Below are positions 1 to 7,722 of a stretch of DNA of 20,605 nt, piece after piece (position 1 is the first letter of the stretch; the number at the start of each line of letters is the position of its first letter). The stretch comes from ZLKRG08 sp051006515. GTDB lineage: Bacteria > Actinomycetota > Actinomycetes > Nanopelagicales > Nanopelagicaceae. The stretch covers positions 1 through 20,605 of the forward strand of contig JBPCTD010000007.1 of the NCBI GenBank assembly GCA_051006515.1, given 5' to 3'. A model generated the notes under the pieces. That model did not search any database. It saw nothing but the letters and a program-made list of their open reading frames with translations, and was not told the DNA's origin. The position numbers were made by a program, and so were the translations under genes.

Positions 1-449
1 CGGAAGAATCGGGCCATAGCCTCAATTACGAATACCGAATTTAAGGCAATTTTTTCGCTACGAAATAGCGCTAAACGTTTTGGTACTAATTCACCCAGCA
101 CTAAAGAAAAGTAAGCAATTACCAAGGTAACTAGGATGATAGAAAGAGTCTTGGCAGCGCCGCTACCAAGTCCTAAATCTTCAAGTATCGGGCGAATAAA
201 GACACCGATCTGCTCCGCACCAAGCGCTGCAGATAAAAAGCCAGTTACCGTAACACCTACCTGCACCGCAGCTAAGAAGCGGTTTGGGTTAGAAGTTAAT
301 TTAGAGAGCCTTGCGCCACGTTTACCGCTATCAGCTAATTGTTTAACTTGGCTTTCGCGTAAAGAAATTAAAGCAATCTCTGCGGCAACAAAGAATGATC
401 CAAGAAGGATCAGGGCCAGAACGAGCGCGATGGCTTGAATGAGGTCCAT
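1..449 (-). CDS. CNNM / hemolysin-C family membrane protein, 5' part only
   Basis: The gene is cut by the left window edge; about 149 codons are visible. Translating the reverse complement from the ATG at 449-447 gives MDLIQAIALVLALILLGSFF followed by VAAEIALISLRESQVKQLA. This is a hydrophobic helix ending in the AE(I/M)A(L/I)ISLR signature of the CNNM (DUF21) transmembrane domain. Two more hydrophobic segments follow (around residues 60-80 and 100-120), with the family motif LVLGELVPKRLAL near residue 120. Family members carry DUF21, then paired CBS domains and a CorC_HlyC domain, which would lie outside the window. They are linked to Mg2+/Co2+ efflux or membrane integrity; the exact substrate cannot be read here. 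The start lies about 115 nt from the divergent sugar-ATPase gene. No good Shine-Dalgarno precedes the ATG, so a leaderless or short-leader mRNA is possible. Confidence 0.88.
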   Translation of the reverse strand, partial: MDLIQAIALVLALILLGSFFVAAEIALISLRESQVKQLADSGKRGARLSKLTSNPNRFLAAVQVGVTVTGFLSAALGAEQIGVFIRPILEDLGLGSGAAKTLSIILVTLVIAYFSLVLGELVPKRLALFRSEKIALNSVFVIEAMARFF

Positions 450-490
450 TAGATGAGAAAGATTAGCGGAAAGACTTCCTTCCTCGCTCA

Positions 491-519
491 TTCACGCGTA
501 ATCTCGCCCCCAGTAAGAC
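491..519 (+). promoter_or_regulatory. Weak candidate promoter for the sugar-ATPase gene
   Basis: TTCACG (491-496) and TAAGAC (514-519) are separated by 17 nt. This fits a degenerate sigma70-type promoter and would start the transcript just before the structured leader. Both hexamers are poor matches, and TAATCT at 499-504 is an alternative -10. Confidence 0.25.
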
Positions 520-520
520 A

Positions 521-560
521 CTTCCAACGGATCGTCGGGCACGTACCTGCCCGGAAGGAG
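521..560 (+). promoter_or_regulatory. Structured 5' leader that partly sequesters the RBS (candidate msiK RNA motif)
   Basis: Immediately before the sugar-ATPase start the transcript can fold into two stacked stems. CTTCC (521-525) pairs with GGAAG (553-557), and inside it GGGCA (537-541) pairs with TGCCC (548-552) around a 6-nt loop, with an 11-nt bulge at 526-536. The outer stem contains the first half of the Shine-Dalgarno GGAAGGAG (553-560), so folding would mask the ribosome site. A conserved actinobacterial RNA upstream of msiK genes (the msiK motif) has been described from comparative genomics. Gene context fits it, but I cannot check the consensus from memory. Confidence 0.5.
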
Positions 561-565
561 CAGTA

Positions 566-1648
566 ATGGCATCAGTAACATTCGAACAAGCATCACGTAT
601 CTATCCAGGTAATCCAATTCCCGCAGTTGATAAATTAGATCTCACAATTAATGATGGTGAGTTCTTAGTTTTAGTTGGCCCATCAGGTTGCGGTAAGTCA
701 ACATCTCTTCGTATGTTGGCAGGACTTGAAGAGATCGATACTGGTCGCATTTTGATTGGTGATCGCGATGTAACAAATATCGCGCCAAAGGATCGCGATA
801 TTGCGATGGTATTCCAGTCATATGCTTTATATCCACACATGACTGTGGCAGAAAATATGGGCTTTGCGTTAAAGATCGCAGGCGTTTCAAAAGATGAACG
901 TGACAAGCGCGTTCTTGAAGCAGCACGTTTATTAGATCTTGAACCATATTTAGAGCGTAAGCCGAAAGCACTTTCTGGCGGTCAGCGTCAGCGTGTTGCT
1001 ATGGGTCGCGCAATTGTTCGTGAACCACAAGTATTTTTAATGGACGAACCACTATCTAACCTTGATGCAAAACTTCGTGTATCAACACGTACTCAAATTG
1101 CAGCGCTACAGCGACGTCTTGGCATCACTACTGTTTACGTTACACACGATCAGATTGAAGCTATGACCATGGGCGATCGTGTAGCAGTTCTAAAAGATGG
1201 TTTGTTGCAGCAGGTAGATAGCCCACGAAATCTTTACGATAAGCCAGGCAATGCAGTCGTCGCTGGCTTTATTGGTTCACCTGCGATGAACCTTCTTCTA
1301 GTACCGGTTTCAGATGGCAAAGCACATGTTGGCCATCTAGATATTCCAGTTCCAGCTTCGGCTGGAGATAATGTAATTGTTGGCGTTCGCCCAGAAGGTT
1401 GGGAGCCAGCTTCTGAAGGCTTTGAAGTAAATGTTGAGGTCGTAGAAGAGCTTGGCTCAGATGCCTTCGTTTACGGTAAGCCAGCAGATAGCAAAGTTAA
1501 ATTTGCTAACGCTTCAGATGAAGGCGCAACAGTTATCGTCCGTTGGGATCCAAAGAACCCACCTAAGGCTGGAAGCCAAGTTAAGGTCAAAGCAAATCCT
1601 GCTGCGATTCACTTGTTCCATGCACAGTCTGGACTTCGCCTTAACTAA
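566..1648 (+). CDS. msiK: Multiple-sugar ABC importer ATPase, MsiK/UgpC/MalK family
   Basis: This is the cytoplasmic ATP-hydrolysing subunit of CUT1-type carbohydrate importers, 360 aa and full length for the family. Visible motifs are Walker A GPSGCGKST (38-46), Q-loop VFQSYALYPHMTV (about 82-94), signature LSGGQRQR (136-143), Walker B VFLMDEP (156-162), D-loop SNLDA and switch His194 (THD). A C-terminal TOBE/regulatory region follows from about residue 235, ending in the usual HLF...G.RL. The start is fixed by GGAAGGAG five bases upstream of the ATG. No permease or binding-protein gene is adjacent. In Actinobacteria such stand-alone ATPases (MsiK) energise several sugar importers, so I infer a shared ATPase; the substrates cannot be read from it. 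The stop is followed by a 9-bp repeat that supplies a second in-frame TAA, then by a strong terminator. The symbol is by family analogy; ugpC is equally used. Confidence 0.9.
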   Translation: MASVTFEQASRIYPGNPIPAVDKLDLTINDGEFLVLVGPSGCGKSTSLRMLAGLEEIDTGRILIGDRDVTNIAPKDRDIAMVFQSYALYPHMTVAENMGFALKIAGVSKDERDKRVLEAARLLDLEPYLERKPKALSGGQRQRVAMGRAIVREPQVFLMDEPLSNLDAKLRVSTRTQIAALQRRLGITTVYVTHDQIEAMTMGDRVAVLKDGLLQQVDSPRNLYDKPGNAVVAGFIGSPAMNLLLVPVSDGKAHVGHLDIPVPASAGDNVIVGVRPEGWEPASEGFEVNVEVVEELGSDAFVYGKPADSKVKFANASDEGATVIVRWDPKNPPKAGSQVKVKANPAAIHLFHAQSGLRLN

Positions 1649-1667
1649 TTTAACTAACTTAACCAAT
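1641..1667 (+). repeat. Three tandem 9-bp repeats spanning the msiK stop codon
   Basis: TTAACTAAt, TTAACTAAc and TTAACCAAt occur back to back. The first copy contains the stop codon (1646-1648). Because the unit is three codons long, the second copy puts another TAA in frame at 1655-1657. The third copy has a C for T and does not encode a stop. Confidence 0.7.
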
Positions 1668-1676
1668 TAGTTCAAT

Positions 1677-1718
1677 AAAAAATCCCGCTCGATTTAATAT
1701 TAATCGGCGGGATTTTTT
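1677..1718. terminator. Bidirectional Rho-independent terminator between convergent msiK and icd
   Basis: AATCCCGC (1681-1688) pairs with GCGGGATT (1707-1714), extended inside by CGATT (1690-1694) with AATCG (1702-1706) around a TAATATT loop. AAAA precedes the stem and TTTTTT follows it, so both strands give a GC-rich hairpin plus a U-run. It lies between the 3' ends of two convergent genes and would end both transcripts. Confidence 0.92.
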
Positions 1719-1738
1719 ATTTCTAAATATAGTTCTAA

Positions 1739-2953
1739 TTAAGCCATCTTCTGCTTTAGATTTTCATTGATTGCATCGAGGAATTGCTGGGTATTTAACC
1801 AAGGAGCATCAGGGCTGATCAAAAGCGCCAAATCCTTGGTCATCTTTCCTGATTCAACAGTTTCGATACATACCTTTTCAAGTTTCTCTGCAAACTCTGC
1901 AAGTTTTGGATTGTTATCCAACTTGGCGCGATGCGCTAAGCCACGAGTCCAAGCAAAGATAGATGCAATTGGATTGGTCGAAGTTGCTTTACCTGCTTGA
2001 TGATCGCGATAGTGGCGAGTTACAGTTCCATGAGCTGCCTCAGATTCAACGGTGCGTCCATCTGGAGTCATAAGTACTGAAGTCATAAGTCCCAATGAGC
2101 CATAACCTTGTGCAACTGTGTCTGATTGGACATCGCCATCGTAATTCTTGCAAGCCCAGACATAGCCACCTTCCCAACGAAGTGAAGTTGCCACCATGTC
2201 ATCGATCAAACGGTGATCGTATTCAATACCAGCAGCTTGGAATTTATCTTTAAATTCGCTCTCAAAGATCTCTGCAAAGATATCTTTGAAACGGCCATCG
2301 TAGGCTTTCAAAATGGTGTTCTTGGTTGAAAGATAAACCGGATACTTACGCGCTAAGCCGTAATTCATCGAGGCACGCGCAAAGTCACGAATAGAATCAT
2401 CCAAGTTGTACATGGCCATAGCAACACCGCTACTTGGGAAATCAAATACATTGAACTCCATTGGCTTAGAACCATCAGCTGGAGTGAAGGTGACAGTTAA
2501 CTTTCCAGCGCCAGGTACTTTGAAATCTGTTGCGCGGTACTGATCACCAAACGCATGGCGGCCGATAACAATTGGTTTAGTCCAATGAGGAACTAAACGT
2601 GGCACATTTGAAATGATGATTGGTTCACGGAAAATAACGCCACCTAAAATGTTACGAATAGTGCCGTTTGGTGACTTCCACATCTGCTTCAAATTGAACT
2701 CTTTAACGCGAGCCTCATCTGGAGTGATGGTTGCGCACTTAACGCCAACGCCGTGCTTCTTAATCGCATTAGCAGAGTCGATTGTTACTTGATCATTAGT
2801 TGCATCGCGATGCTCGATACCTAGATCGTAATACTCTAAATTGATATCCAAATAAGGAAGAATCAATGAATCTTTAATGAATTGCCAGATGATGCGAGTC
2901 ATCTCATCGCCATCAAGCTCTACAACGGTTCCTTCTACTTTGATCTTAGACAT
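1739..2953 (-). CDS. icd: NADP-dependent isocitrate dehydrogenase, homodimeric eukaryote-like type
   Basis: It oxidatively decarboxylates isocitrate to 2-oxoglutarate with NADP+ in the cytosolic TCA cycle. At 404 aa it matches the short homodimeric class (as in mitochondrial IDH and mycobacterial Icd1), not the roughly 740-aa monomeric enzyme of corynebacteria and streptomycetes. Family blocks visible are VELDGDEMTRIIW near the N-terminus, KCATITPDEARV, the substrate-binding MWKSPNGTIRN, RHAFGDQYRATD, the GGYVWACKNYDGDVQSD metal-site region and EAAHGTVTRHYRDHQAG, where the cofactor binds. It starts 8 nt after the mdh stop, so mdh and icd are very probably co-transcribed, and it ends at the shared terminator. 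Nothing in the sequence looks damaged. Confidence 0.95.
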   Translation of the reverse strand: MSKIKVEGTVVELDGDEMTRIIWQFIKDSLILPYLDINLEYYDLGIEHRDATNDQVTIDSANAIKKHGVGVKCATITPDEARVKEFNLKQMWKSPNGTIRNILGGVIFREPIIISNVPRLVPHWTKPIVIGRHAFGDQYRATDFKVPGAGKLTVTFTPADGSKPMEFNVFDFPSSGVAMAMYNLDDSIRDFARASMNYGLARKYPVYLSTKNTILKAYDGRFKDIFAEIFESEFKDKFQAAGIEYDHRLIDDMVATSLRWEGGYVWACKNYDGDVQSDTVAQGYGSLGLMTSVLMTPDGRTVESEAAHGTVTRHYRDHQAGKATSTNPIASIFAWTRGLAHRAKLDNNPKLAEFAEKLEKVCIETVESGKMTKDLALLISPDAPWLNTQQFLDAINENLKQKMA

Positions 2954-2961
2954 AGCTATCT

Positions 2962-3912
2962 CTACATATCCTTTACATCTGCTTGCTTTGTCCGAACTGC
3001 TTCAGCTGCCTCTTTTAAAGATGCTAATTCAGTATCGGTTAACTTTGTTTCCACAACTTTCTTGATACCACTACGGCCAATCTCGGCCTCAACGCCAAGA
3101 TAGACACCAGAGATTCCGTATTCGCCATCAACCCAAGCACAGACTGGCATCACTGCGCCAGAATCTTCGATAACTGCTTTTGCCATACGAGCAGCAGCTG
3201 CAGATGGCGCGTAATAAGCAGAACCAGTTTTAAGAAGCGCCACAACTTCTGCGCCACCATTACGAGTGCGAACAACTAGCTCTTCAATCTCAGCAGCTGA
3301 AAGTAAATCGGTTAACGGTTTGCCATTTACATTGCAGCGAGATGGAACTGGCACCATGGTCTCACCGTGAGAACCTAGAGTTAAAGTTTCAACGCTTGAA
3401 ACTGGAACTTGTAACTTTTCTGCTACAAAATTGGTAAAACGAGCTGTATCAAGCATGCCAGCTTGTCCCATGACTCTTTGATGTGGGAATTTAGTTGCAA
3501 TTTGTGCCAATGCAGTCATTTCATCAAGTGGATTAGAAACAACAATAATCACGGCATTTGGTGAATGCTTTGCAATGTTCTCAGCAACGCCACGCACGAT
3601 ACCTGCATTGACTCCAATTAAATCCATGCGACTCATGCCAGGCTTACGTGGCAAACCAGCGGTAATTACCACTACATCAGAATTTGCTGTTGCTTCATAG
3701 CCCCCACCATCTGCAGTGGTAGTTGCGCCAACAATTTTTGTTTCAAAACCTTCAATTGATCTAGATTGATTCATATCTAGCGCAAGACCTTCTGGCTTGC
3801 CTTCGAGAATATCTGTAAGTACAACTGTGTCAAAAATGTTGTACTCTGCTAAACGCATCGCAGTTGTAGAGCCGTAGAAACCAGCCCCCACCACGGTAAC
3901 TTTTCCTGGCAT
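2962..3912 (-). CDS. mdh: Malate dehydrogenase (LDH-like type)
   Basis: It interconverts malate and oxaloacetate with NAD(H) in the TCA cycle. At 316 aa it belongs to the LDH-like MDH group. The Rossmann motif VVGAGFYGS begins at residue 7. Asp34 at the end of the second strand favours NAD over NADP. Arg89 and Arg95 in GLPRKPGMSR are the malate-specific loop arginines (LDH has Gln at the first position). Asn127 lies in SNPLD, Asp155 and Arg158 in GMLDTARF, and the catalytic His182 in GSHGETMVPVPS. The usual HGD there is HGE, a conservative change I note but do not think inactivates the enzyme. AAGGGG sits 5-6 nt upstream of the ATG. The AT-rich 71-nt gap upstream probably holds its own promoter. 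It is the first gene of an mdh-icd pair. Confidence 0.95.
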   Translation of the reverse strand: MPGKVTVVGAGFYGSTTAMRLAEYNIFDTVVLTDILEGKPEGLALDMNQSRSIEGFETKIVGATTTADGGGYEATANSDVVVITAGLPRKPGMSRMDLIGVNAGIVRGVAENIAKHSPNAVIIVVSNPLDEMTALAQIATKFPHQRVMGQAGMLDTARFTNFVAEKLQVPVSSVETLTLGSHGETMVPVPSRCNVNGKPLTDLLSAAEIEELVVRTRNGGAEVVALLKTGSAYYAPSAAAARMAKAVIEDSGAVMPVCAWVDGEYGISGVYLGVEAEIGRSGIKKVVETKLTDTELASLKEAAEAVRTKQADVKDM

Positions 3913-3929
3913 CGCTTCCCCTTAAGGAA

Positions 3930-3943
3930 CTTAAAATTTTAAG
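3930..3943. promoter_or_regulatory. AT-rich perfect palindrome and candidate -10 for mdh-icd
   Basis: CTTAAAATTTTAAG is a perfect 14-bp inverted repeat 18 bases upstream of the mdh start. Read on the minus strand it contains TAAAAT (3941-3936), a 5-of-6 match to the -10 consensus, at a plausible distance from the start. The -35 region (TTTATT at 17 nt spacing) is poor. The palindrome could be an operator or just AT-rich promoter DNA. Confidence 0.4.
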
Positions 3944-3983
3944 ATTTACTTGAAATCAAATAAATCTCGATATCAAGATAATT

Positions 3984-4190
3984 CTATCGCCCGTGCGGAA
4001 GGACGAATGCCACGATGATTAGACCTAGCCCTATTAAAAGCGCGAAATAACGCTCAATTCGACGTTCTTGACGGACCCCTGTGAGCAAAAGCGCAGCGCC
4101 AAGAATGACAGAACCAATTCGGACATAACTTAAAGCGCCAAGTAATACGCCAAATGCGGCGATTAAATTAACGATGCGCTGAGAAATCAT
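3984..4190 (-). CDS. Small membrane protein, DUF3017 family
   Basis: This 68-aa protein is mostly hydrophobic. It has one helix at about residues 7-22, a second at about 25-39, a basic cytoplasmic-looking turn RQERRIERY, then a third helix at about 48-64, ending PHGR. DUF3017 proteins sit between folD and mdh in many Actinobacteria; the order here is the same and supports the call more than the sequence alone. The function is unknown. The ATG overlaps the folD stop in ATGA (4187-4190), so translation is probably coupled to folD. A 71-nt gap separates it from mdh. Confidence 0.8.
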   Translation of the reverse strand: MISQRIVNLIAAFGVLLGALSYVRIGSVILGAALLLTGVRQERRIERYFALLIGLGLIIVAFVLPHGR

Positions 4191-5032
4191 TTACGAGATG
4201 CAGCATCAACGACATTCTTAACCAGCATTGCACGAGTTAGTGGGCCAACGCCACCAGGGTTTGGCGAGATCCAGCCAGCTACTTGCGCTACATCTGGATG
4301 AACATCTCCTTGAATCTCATTACCGTTTCTTGAAACGCCAACATCAATAACAACCGAACCTGGCTTGACCATATCTGGAGTTAAGAAGTGGCCAACGCCT
4401 ACAGCAACGACTGTGATATCTGCAGTCAAAGTATGCTCTTTAATAGATTTAGTTCCGGTATGAACCAAGTTAACGGTGGCATTTTCTTCTCTGCGATTTA
4501 ATAACAAACTTAAGGGTCTACCTACTGTAAGTCCGCGTCCAACAATTGTTACTTCAGCGCCTTTAACAGGAATTTGATAGTGATGAAGAAGTTCTACGAT
4601 TCCACGTGGGGTGCAAGGAAGAGTGCCGTCAAATCCCGCTGTTAGTCTTCCTAGGTTCATCGGATGTAAACCATCAGCATCTTTATCTGGATCAATTGCT
4701 TCCAAAATAGTTTGCACATTAACTGCTTTTGGTAACGGTAACTGAACAATATAACCAGTGCACTCTGGATTGTTATTCATTTCCTTTACCGCAGCTAACA
4801 CATCCGCTTCCGATGCGCTTTCTGGTAAATCAATTCGTATTGACTTAACTCCAACTTCGGCACAATCTTTATGTTTGCCGCCAACATATTGGCGTGATCC
4901 TGGATCATCGCCAACCAGGATGGTGCCAAGACCAGGCGTAATGCCCTTTGCCTTTAGCGCGGTAACTTCTTTAGCAAGATCTTCTTTGATTTTCTTTGCA
5001 AAGGCTTTGCCATCAAGGATTTGTGCAGTCAT
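4187..5032 (-). CDS. folD: Methylenetetrahydrofolate dehydrogenase / methenyl-THF cyclohydrolase (FolD)
   Basis: This bifunctional enzyme oxidises 5,10-methylene-THF and hydrolyses the methenyl form to 10-formyl-THF, the one-carbon donor used by PurH encoded just upstream. From the ATG at 5032 it is 281 aa, normal for FolD. Catalytic Tyr49 and Lys53 are visible in RQYVGGKHKDC. Further blocks are YIVQLPLP, DKDADGLHP, CTPRGIVELL, the nucleotide loop VGRGLTVGRPLSLLL and the C-terminal PGGVGPLTRAMLVKN. A GTG two codons earlier (5038) is possible, but the family starts close to the MTAQ/ILDGK block, so I prefer the ATG. It follows purH by 14 nt and overlaps the DUF3017 gene by 4 nt. Confidence 0.94.
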   Translation of the reverse strand: MTAQILDGKAFAKKIKEDLAKEVTALKAKGITPGLGTILVGDDPGSRQYVGGKHKDCAEVGVKSIRIDLPESASEADVLAAVKEMNNNPECTGYIVQLPLPKAVNVQTILEAIDPDKDADGLHPMNLGRLTAGFDGTLPCTPRGIVELLHHYQIPVKGAEVTIVGRGLTVGRPLSLLLNRREENATVNLVHTGTKSIKEHTLTADITVVAVGVGHFLTPDMVKPGSVVIDVGVSRNGNEIQGDVHPDVAQVAGWISPNPGGVGPLTRAMLVKNVVDAASRK

Positions 5033-5046
5033 ATGCACGATCTTAA

Positions 5047-6597
5047 TTAAGCATGTGAAAAATGGCGAGTTCCGGTGAAAAATAGTGGCAATCCAGCGTT
5101 ATTTGCTGCTGCTATCACCTCTTCATCTCGAATCGATCCACCAGGTGAAACCACTGCGCTAACTCCGGCGTCAATCAAAATTTGTAATCCATCTGAAAAC
5201 GGGAAGAAGGCATCGCTCGCGGCCACACTGCCACTTGCTCGATCGCCCGCACGATTAACAGCCAACTTCGCTGAATCCATGCGACTTACCTGTCCCATGC
5301 CAATACCTACTGAAGCGCCATTTTTTGCCAACAAAATTGCGTTGCTTTTAACAGAGCGCACCGCTCTCCAAGCAAATCGCAAGTCAGATAAAACTTCTGA
5401 GCTAACTTCCTTACCAGCAACCTGCTGCCAATTCTTAGAATCATCACCCTCGGTATCAATTAAATCTATTGTCTGGAGTAATAATCCACCGGACAACAAA
5501 CGTCCCTCTACCGGTCCATAATTTTTTAAATCTGTTTTCAGAATTCGTAAATTTGTTTTACCCTTAAGTATTTCAAGAGCCGAATCTTCGTAGTCGGGTG
5601 CAATGACCACTTCAGTGAACACTTCAATAAGTAATTTCGCCATTGCCTCAGTGATAGTGCGATTAGCCGCAACAACACCGCCAAACGCAGAGGCTGGATC
5701 GCATTTGTTGGCCGCTATGTAAGCGCTTGAAATATCCTTTCCAATTGCAATGCCACAGGGATTGGTGTGTTTAATAATTGCAACTGCTGGCTCTTTATGA
5801 TCCAGAGCTGCTCGAAGCGCAGCATCAGCATCTATGTAATTGTTATATGACATCGCTTTTCCATTTAACTGCTCTGCACCGATTACTCCCGGAGTTTCTG
5901 CAGCATAAACAACCCCTAATTGATGAGGATTTTCGCCGTAACGTAAATCCGCACTCTTCTTCCAGATATGTGCCATCCATTGATGGAAGCCACCATCATC
6001 GCCTAGCCACATTGCAATATTGGCGTCATATTCTGCGGTGATTCGAAATACTTCTATAGCCAATTGCTTACGTTCAGTTAATGTAAATCCACCTGCAGTT
6101 AGTGCTTCCAGCAATAAGTCATATTGGCCAGGTGTTGAAATCGCAGCAATTGATTCATAGTTTTTAGCTGCCCCTCGTAATATTGAGGGACCACCAATAT
6201 CAATCTGTTCGATGCTTTCTTCAAAACTTGCGTCAGAAGCAATTGTTTCCGTAAAGGGATAGAGATTAACGATTACCAAATCAAATGGAGAAATATTTAA
6301 TTCTTCTATCTTCACCAAATGCTCAGGATTATTTTGGTCAGCCAAAATTCCAGCATGGATTTTGGGGTGTAGCGTCTTAACTCTGCCATCCATGATCTCT
6401 GGGAAGCCGGTGTATTGCGATACCTCTACTGCCTTAATACCACTGTCAGTTAGAGTCTTGCAGGTAGAGCCGGTGGCAACGATTTCCACCCCATATCTAC
6501 TAAGAGCAGAAGCAATTTCAATCAATCTACTTTTGTCATAAACGCTAATTAGCGCTTTGCGAATAGCTTTTCGGCTAATGGCTTCGGGTTTAATCAA
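5047..6597 (-). CDS. purH: Bifunctional AICAR formyltransferase / IMP cyclohydrolase (PurH)
   Basis: It catalyses the last two steps of de novo IMP synthesis: transfer of formyl from 10-formyl-THF to AICAR, then ring closure to IMP. It has 516 aa, the expected length. The N-terminal cyclohydrolase (MGS-like) domain shows ISVYDKS (17-23), ATGSTCKTL (41-49) and GRVKTLHPKIHAG (71-83). The transformylase part shows LRYGENPHQ (218-226), catalytic Lys276-His277 in IIKHTNPCG, DPASAFGG, SDAFFPFSDGL, VSPGGSIRDEEVI and terminal GTRHFSHA. The start is TTG and overlaps the DUF6350 stop as TTGA (6594-6597), suggesting translational coupling; there is no strong Shine-Dalgarno. In related cluster layouts purN lies directly upstream; here it does not. 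Confidence 0.95.
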   Translation of the reverse strand: MIKPEAISRKAIRKALISVYDKSRLIEIASALSRYGVEIVATGSTCKTLTDSGIKAVEVSQYTGFPEIMDGRVKTLHPKIHAGILADQNNPEHLVKIEELNISPFDLVIVNLYPFTETIASDASFEESIEQIDIGGPSILRGAAKNYESIAAISTPGQYDLLLEALTAGGFTLTERKQLAIEVFRITAEYDANIAMWLGDDGGFHQWMAHIWKKSADLRYGENPHQLGVVYAAETPGVIGAEQLNGKAMSYNNYIDADAALRAALDHKEPAVAIIKHTNPCGIAIGKDISSAYIAANKCDPASAFGGVVAANRTITEAMAKLLIEVFTEVVIAPDYEDSALEILKGKTNLRILKTDLKNYGPVEGRLLSGGLLLQTIDLIDTEGDDSKNWQQVAGKEVSSEVLSDLRFAWRAVRSVKSNAILLAKNGASVGIGMGQVSRMDSAKLAVNRAGDRASGSVAASDAFFPFSDGLQILIDAGVSAVVSPGGSIRDEEVIAAANNAGLPLFFTGTRHFSHA

Positions 6598-7679
6598 GAT
6601 CTATTACTCGCGTTGCTAATCAAGTTTCTTAAAAATCCACCGATGATTGGTACCAAAGTAATTAATCCAATGCCTAGGAGGAATTCGCCAATTAATATCA
6701 ATGGAAATTTCCAGAGCGAAGGGCCAATTGTCCCTAACTCATGAGTTATCAATGCGCCAGAACCAAGGTAAGCCACTAGAAATGCGCTAATCGCAAAGAG
6801 CATCACAGTCTGTCTTAATATCAATACGTTGCTCTCAATAGTTTGATAAGCAATCCATGCACCAACCATGATTACTACTACCCCGCCAAAAATGTATAGC
6901 GGGTGCCGTCCAGTAGGAAGCGCACCAAGTATTGGCAGCGCTGGAATTTTCCCTAATTCAAAGGTAAATGGGGAGATTAAGGTGTCGCGCCCGATGGCAA
7001 ATCCAGTGCCCGAAATATATGCCAATGTCGCGATAAAGAAATTTGGTAGATAAAGCAGCGTAAGTGCAAGAAGCAGAATGCCGCCAATAAAACCTGGCTG
7101 AATAACAGTTGTTAGCTGCTGAACCGTTTTGAAATTTACAATCAGAGAGATTCCAAGCAGGACTGCGCTAAAGCCCAGCAGCACCGCCCATGATTTCAGC
7201 AAGTAAATTATCGGTGCTGAGAATCTAAATTGATTAGTTGCTAAATAGGAAACTAATAACACAAATGGCAGAGCAAAAATCAAAGTCCAATACCAACTTA
7301 CTTTTATATCTTTATTACTTGAAGCAAGACCCAGTAGTAACAGATTAATTACATAAAGAGCAGAAAATAACCAGACTGATGATTGCGTACCGCTACGCTC
7401 CAATGTTTTACGTGCACCAGCCACAATTCCATATGCCGGCAAAATCATGGCACCCAGTGGTAGATAAGTCAGCCACCCTGCGCTTGCGCTAGGTGGAATG
7501 CTTAAATCAAATGGAATTGCGTGTGCGCCAAGTGTTATCCAAGCTGCGCCCCGAAATGGATCTGTAGTGCTGGCATACGCGCTTCCAGCAATCGCCCAAG
7601 CAAGGAAAGTAATAATTGCAGCGGGAATAAAGGTAATTAATAGGCTGCGAATACTCTGTGCCAGCGCGGTAAAGAACAC
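6594..7679 (-). CDS. DUF6350 polytopic membrane protein (PerM-like)
   Basis: This 361-aa integral membrane protein has roughly eight to ten hydrophobic helices (for example about 11-32, 70-88, 103-118, 130-147, 160-183, 195-215, 268-283, 292-310, 330-350). The recognisable actinobacterial block SGTGFAIGRDTLISPFTFEL followed by GKIPALPILGALP (about residues 222-254) matches the DUF6350 family, whose mycobacterial member PerM is linked to cell division under stress. That role is not evident from this sequence. Placement between sucD and purH follows the usual actinobacterial order. The start is GTG at 7679, 43 nt after the sucD stop. The stop overlaps purH. It is shorter than many homologues I recall, but without an obvious break. 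Confidence 0.78.
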   Translation of the reverse strand: MFFTALAQSIRSLLITFIPAAIITFLAWAIAGSAYASTTDPFRGAAWITLGAHAIPFDLSIPPSASAGWLTYLPLGAMILPAYGIVAGARKTLERSGTQSSVWLFSALYVINLLLLGLASSNKDIKVSWYWTLIFALPFVLLVSYLATNQFRFSAPIIYLLKSWAVLLGFSAVLLGISLIVNFKTVQQLTTVIQPGFIGGILLLALTLLYLPNFFIATLAYISGTGFAIGRDTLISPFTFELGKIPALPILGALPTGRHPLYIFGGVVVIMVGAWIAYQTIESNVLILRQTVMLFAISAFLVAYLGSGALITHELGTIGPSLWKFPLILIGEFLLGIGLITLVPIIGGFLRNLISNASNRS

Positions 7680-7722
7680 GTGATTAGCCTAGCCGCTAAC
7701 AGGCGCGAAGATTGGAAAGCGA

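Noticed and set aside
136..438. A 100-codon open frame on the plus strand at the left edge
   Set aside because: The complementary strand encodes a convincing CNNM/DUF21 membrane protein through the same bases.
5075..5521. A 148-codon open frame on the plus strand
   Set aside because: It is antisense to the catalytic half of purH and has no recognisable domain or start signals.
7685..7705. Possible hairpin between sucD and the DUF6350 gene
   Set aside because: GCCT/AGGC gives only four pairs with no U-run; it is more likely chance.
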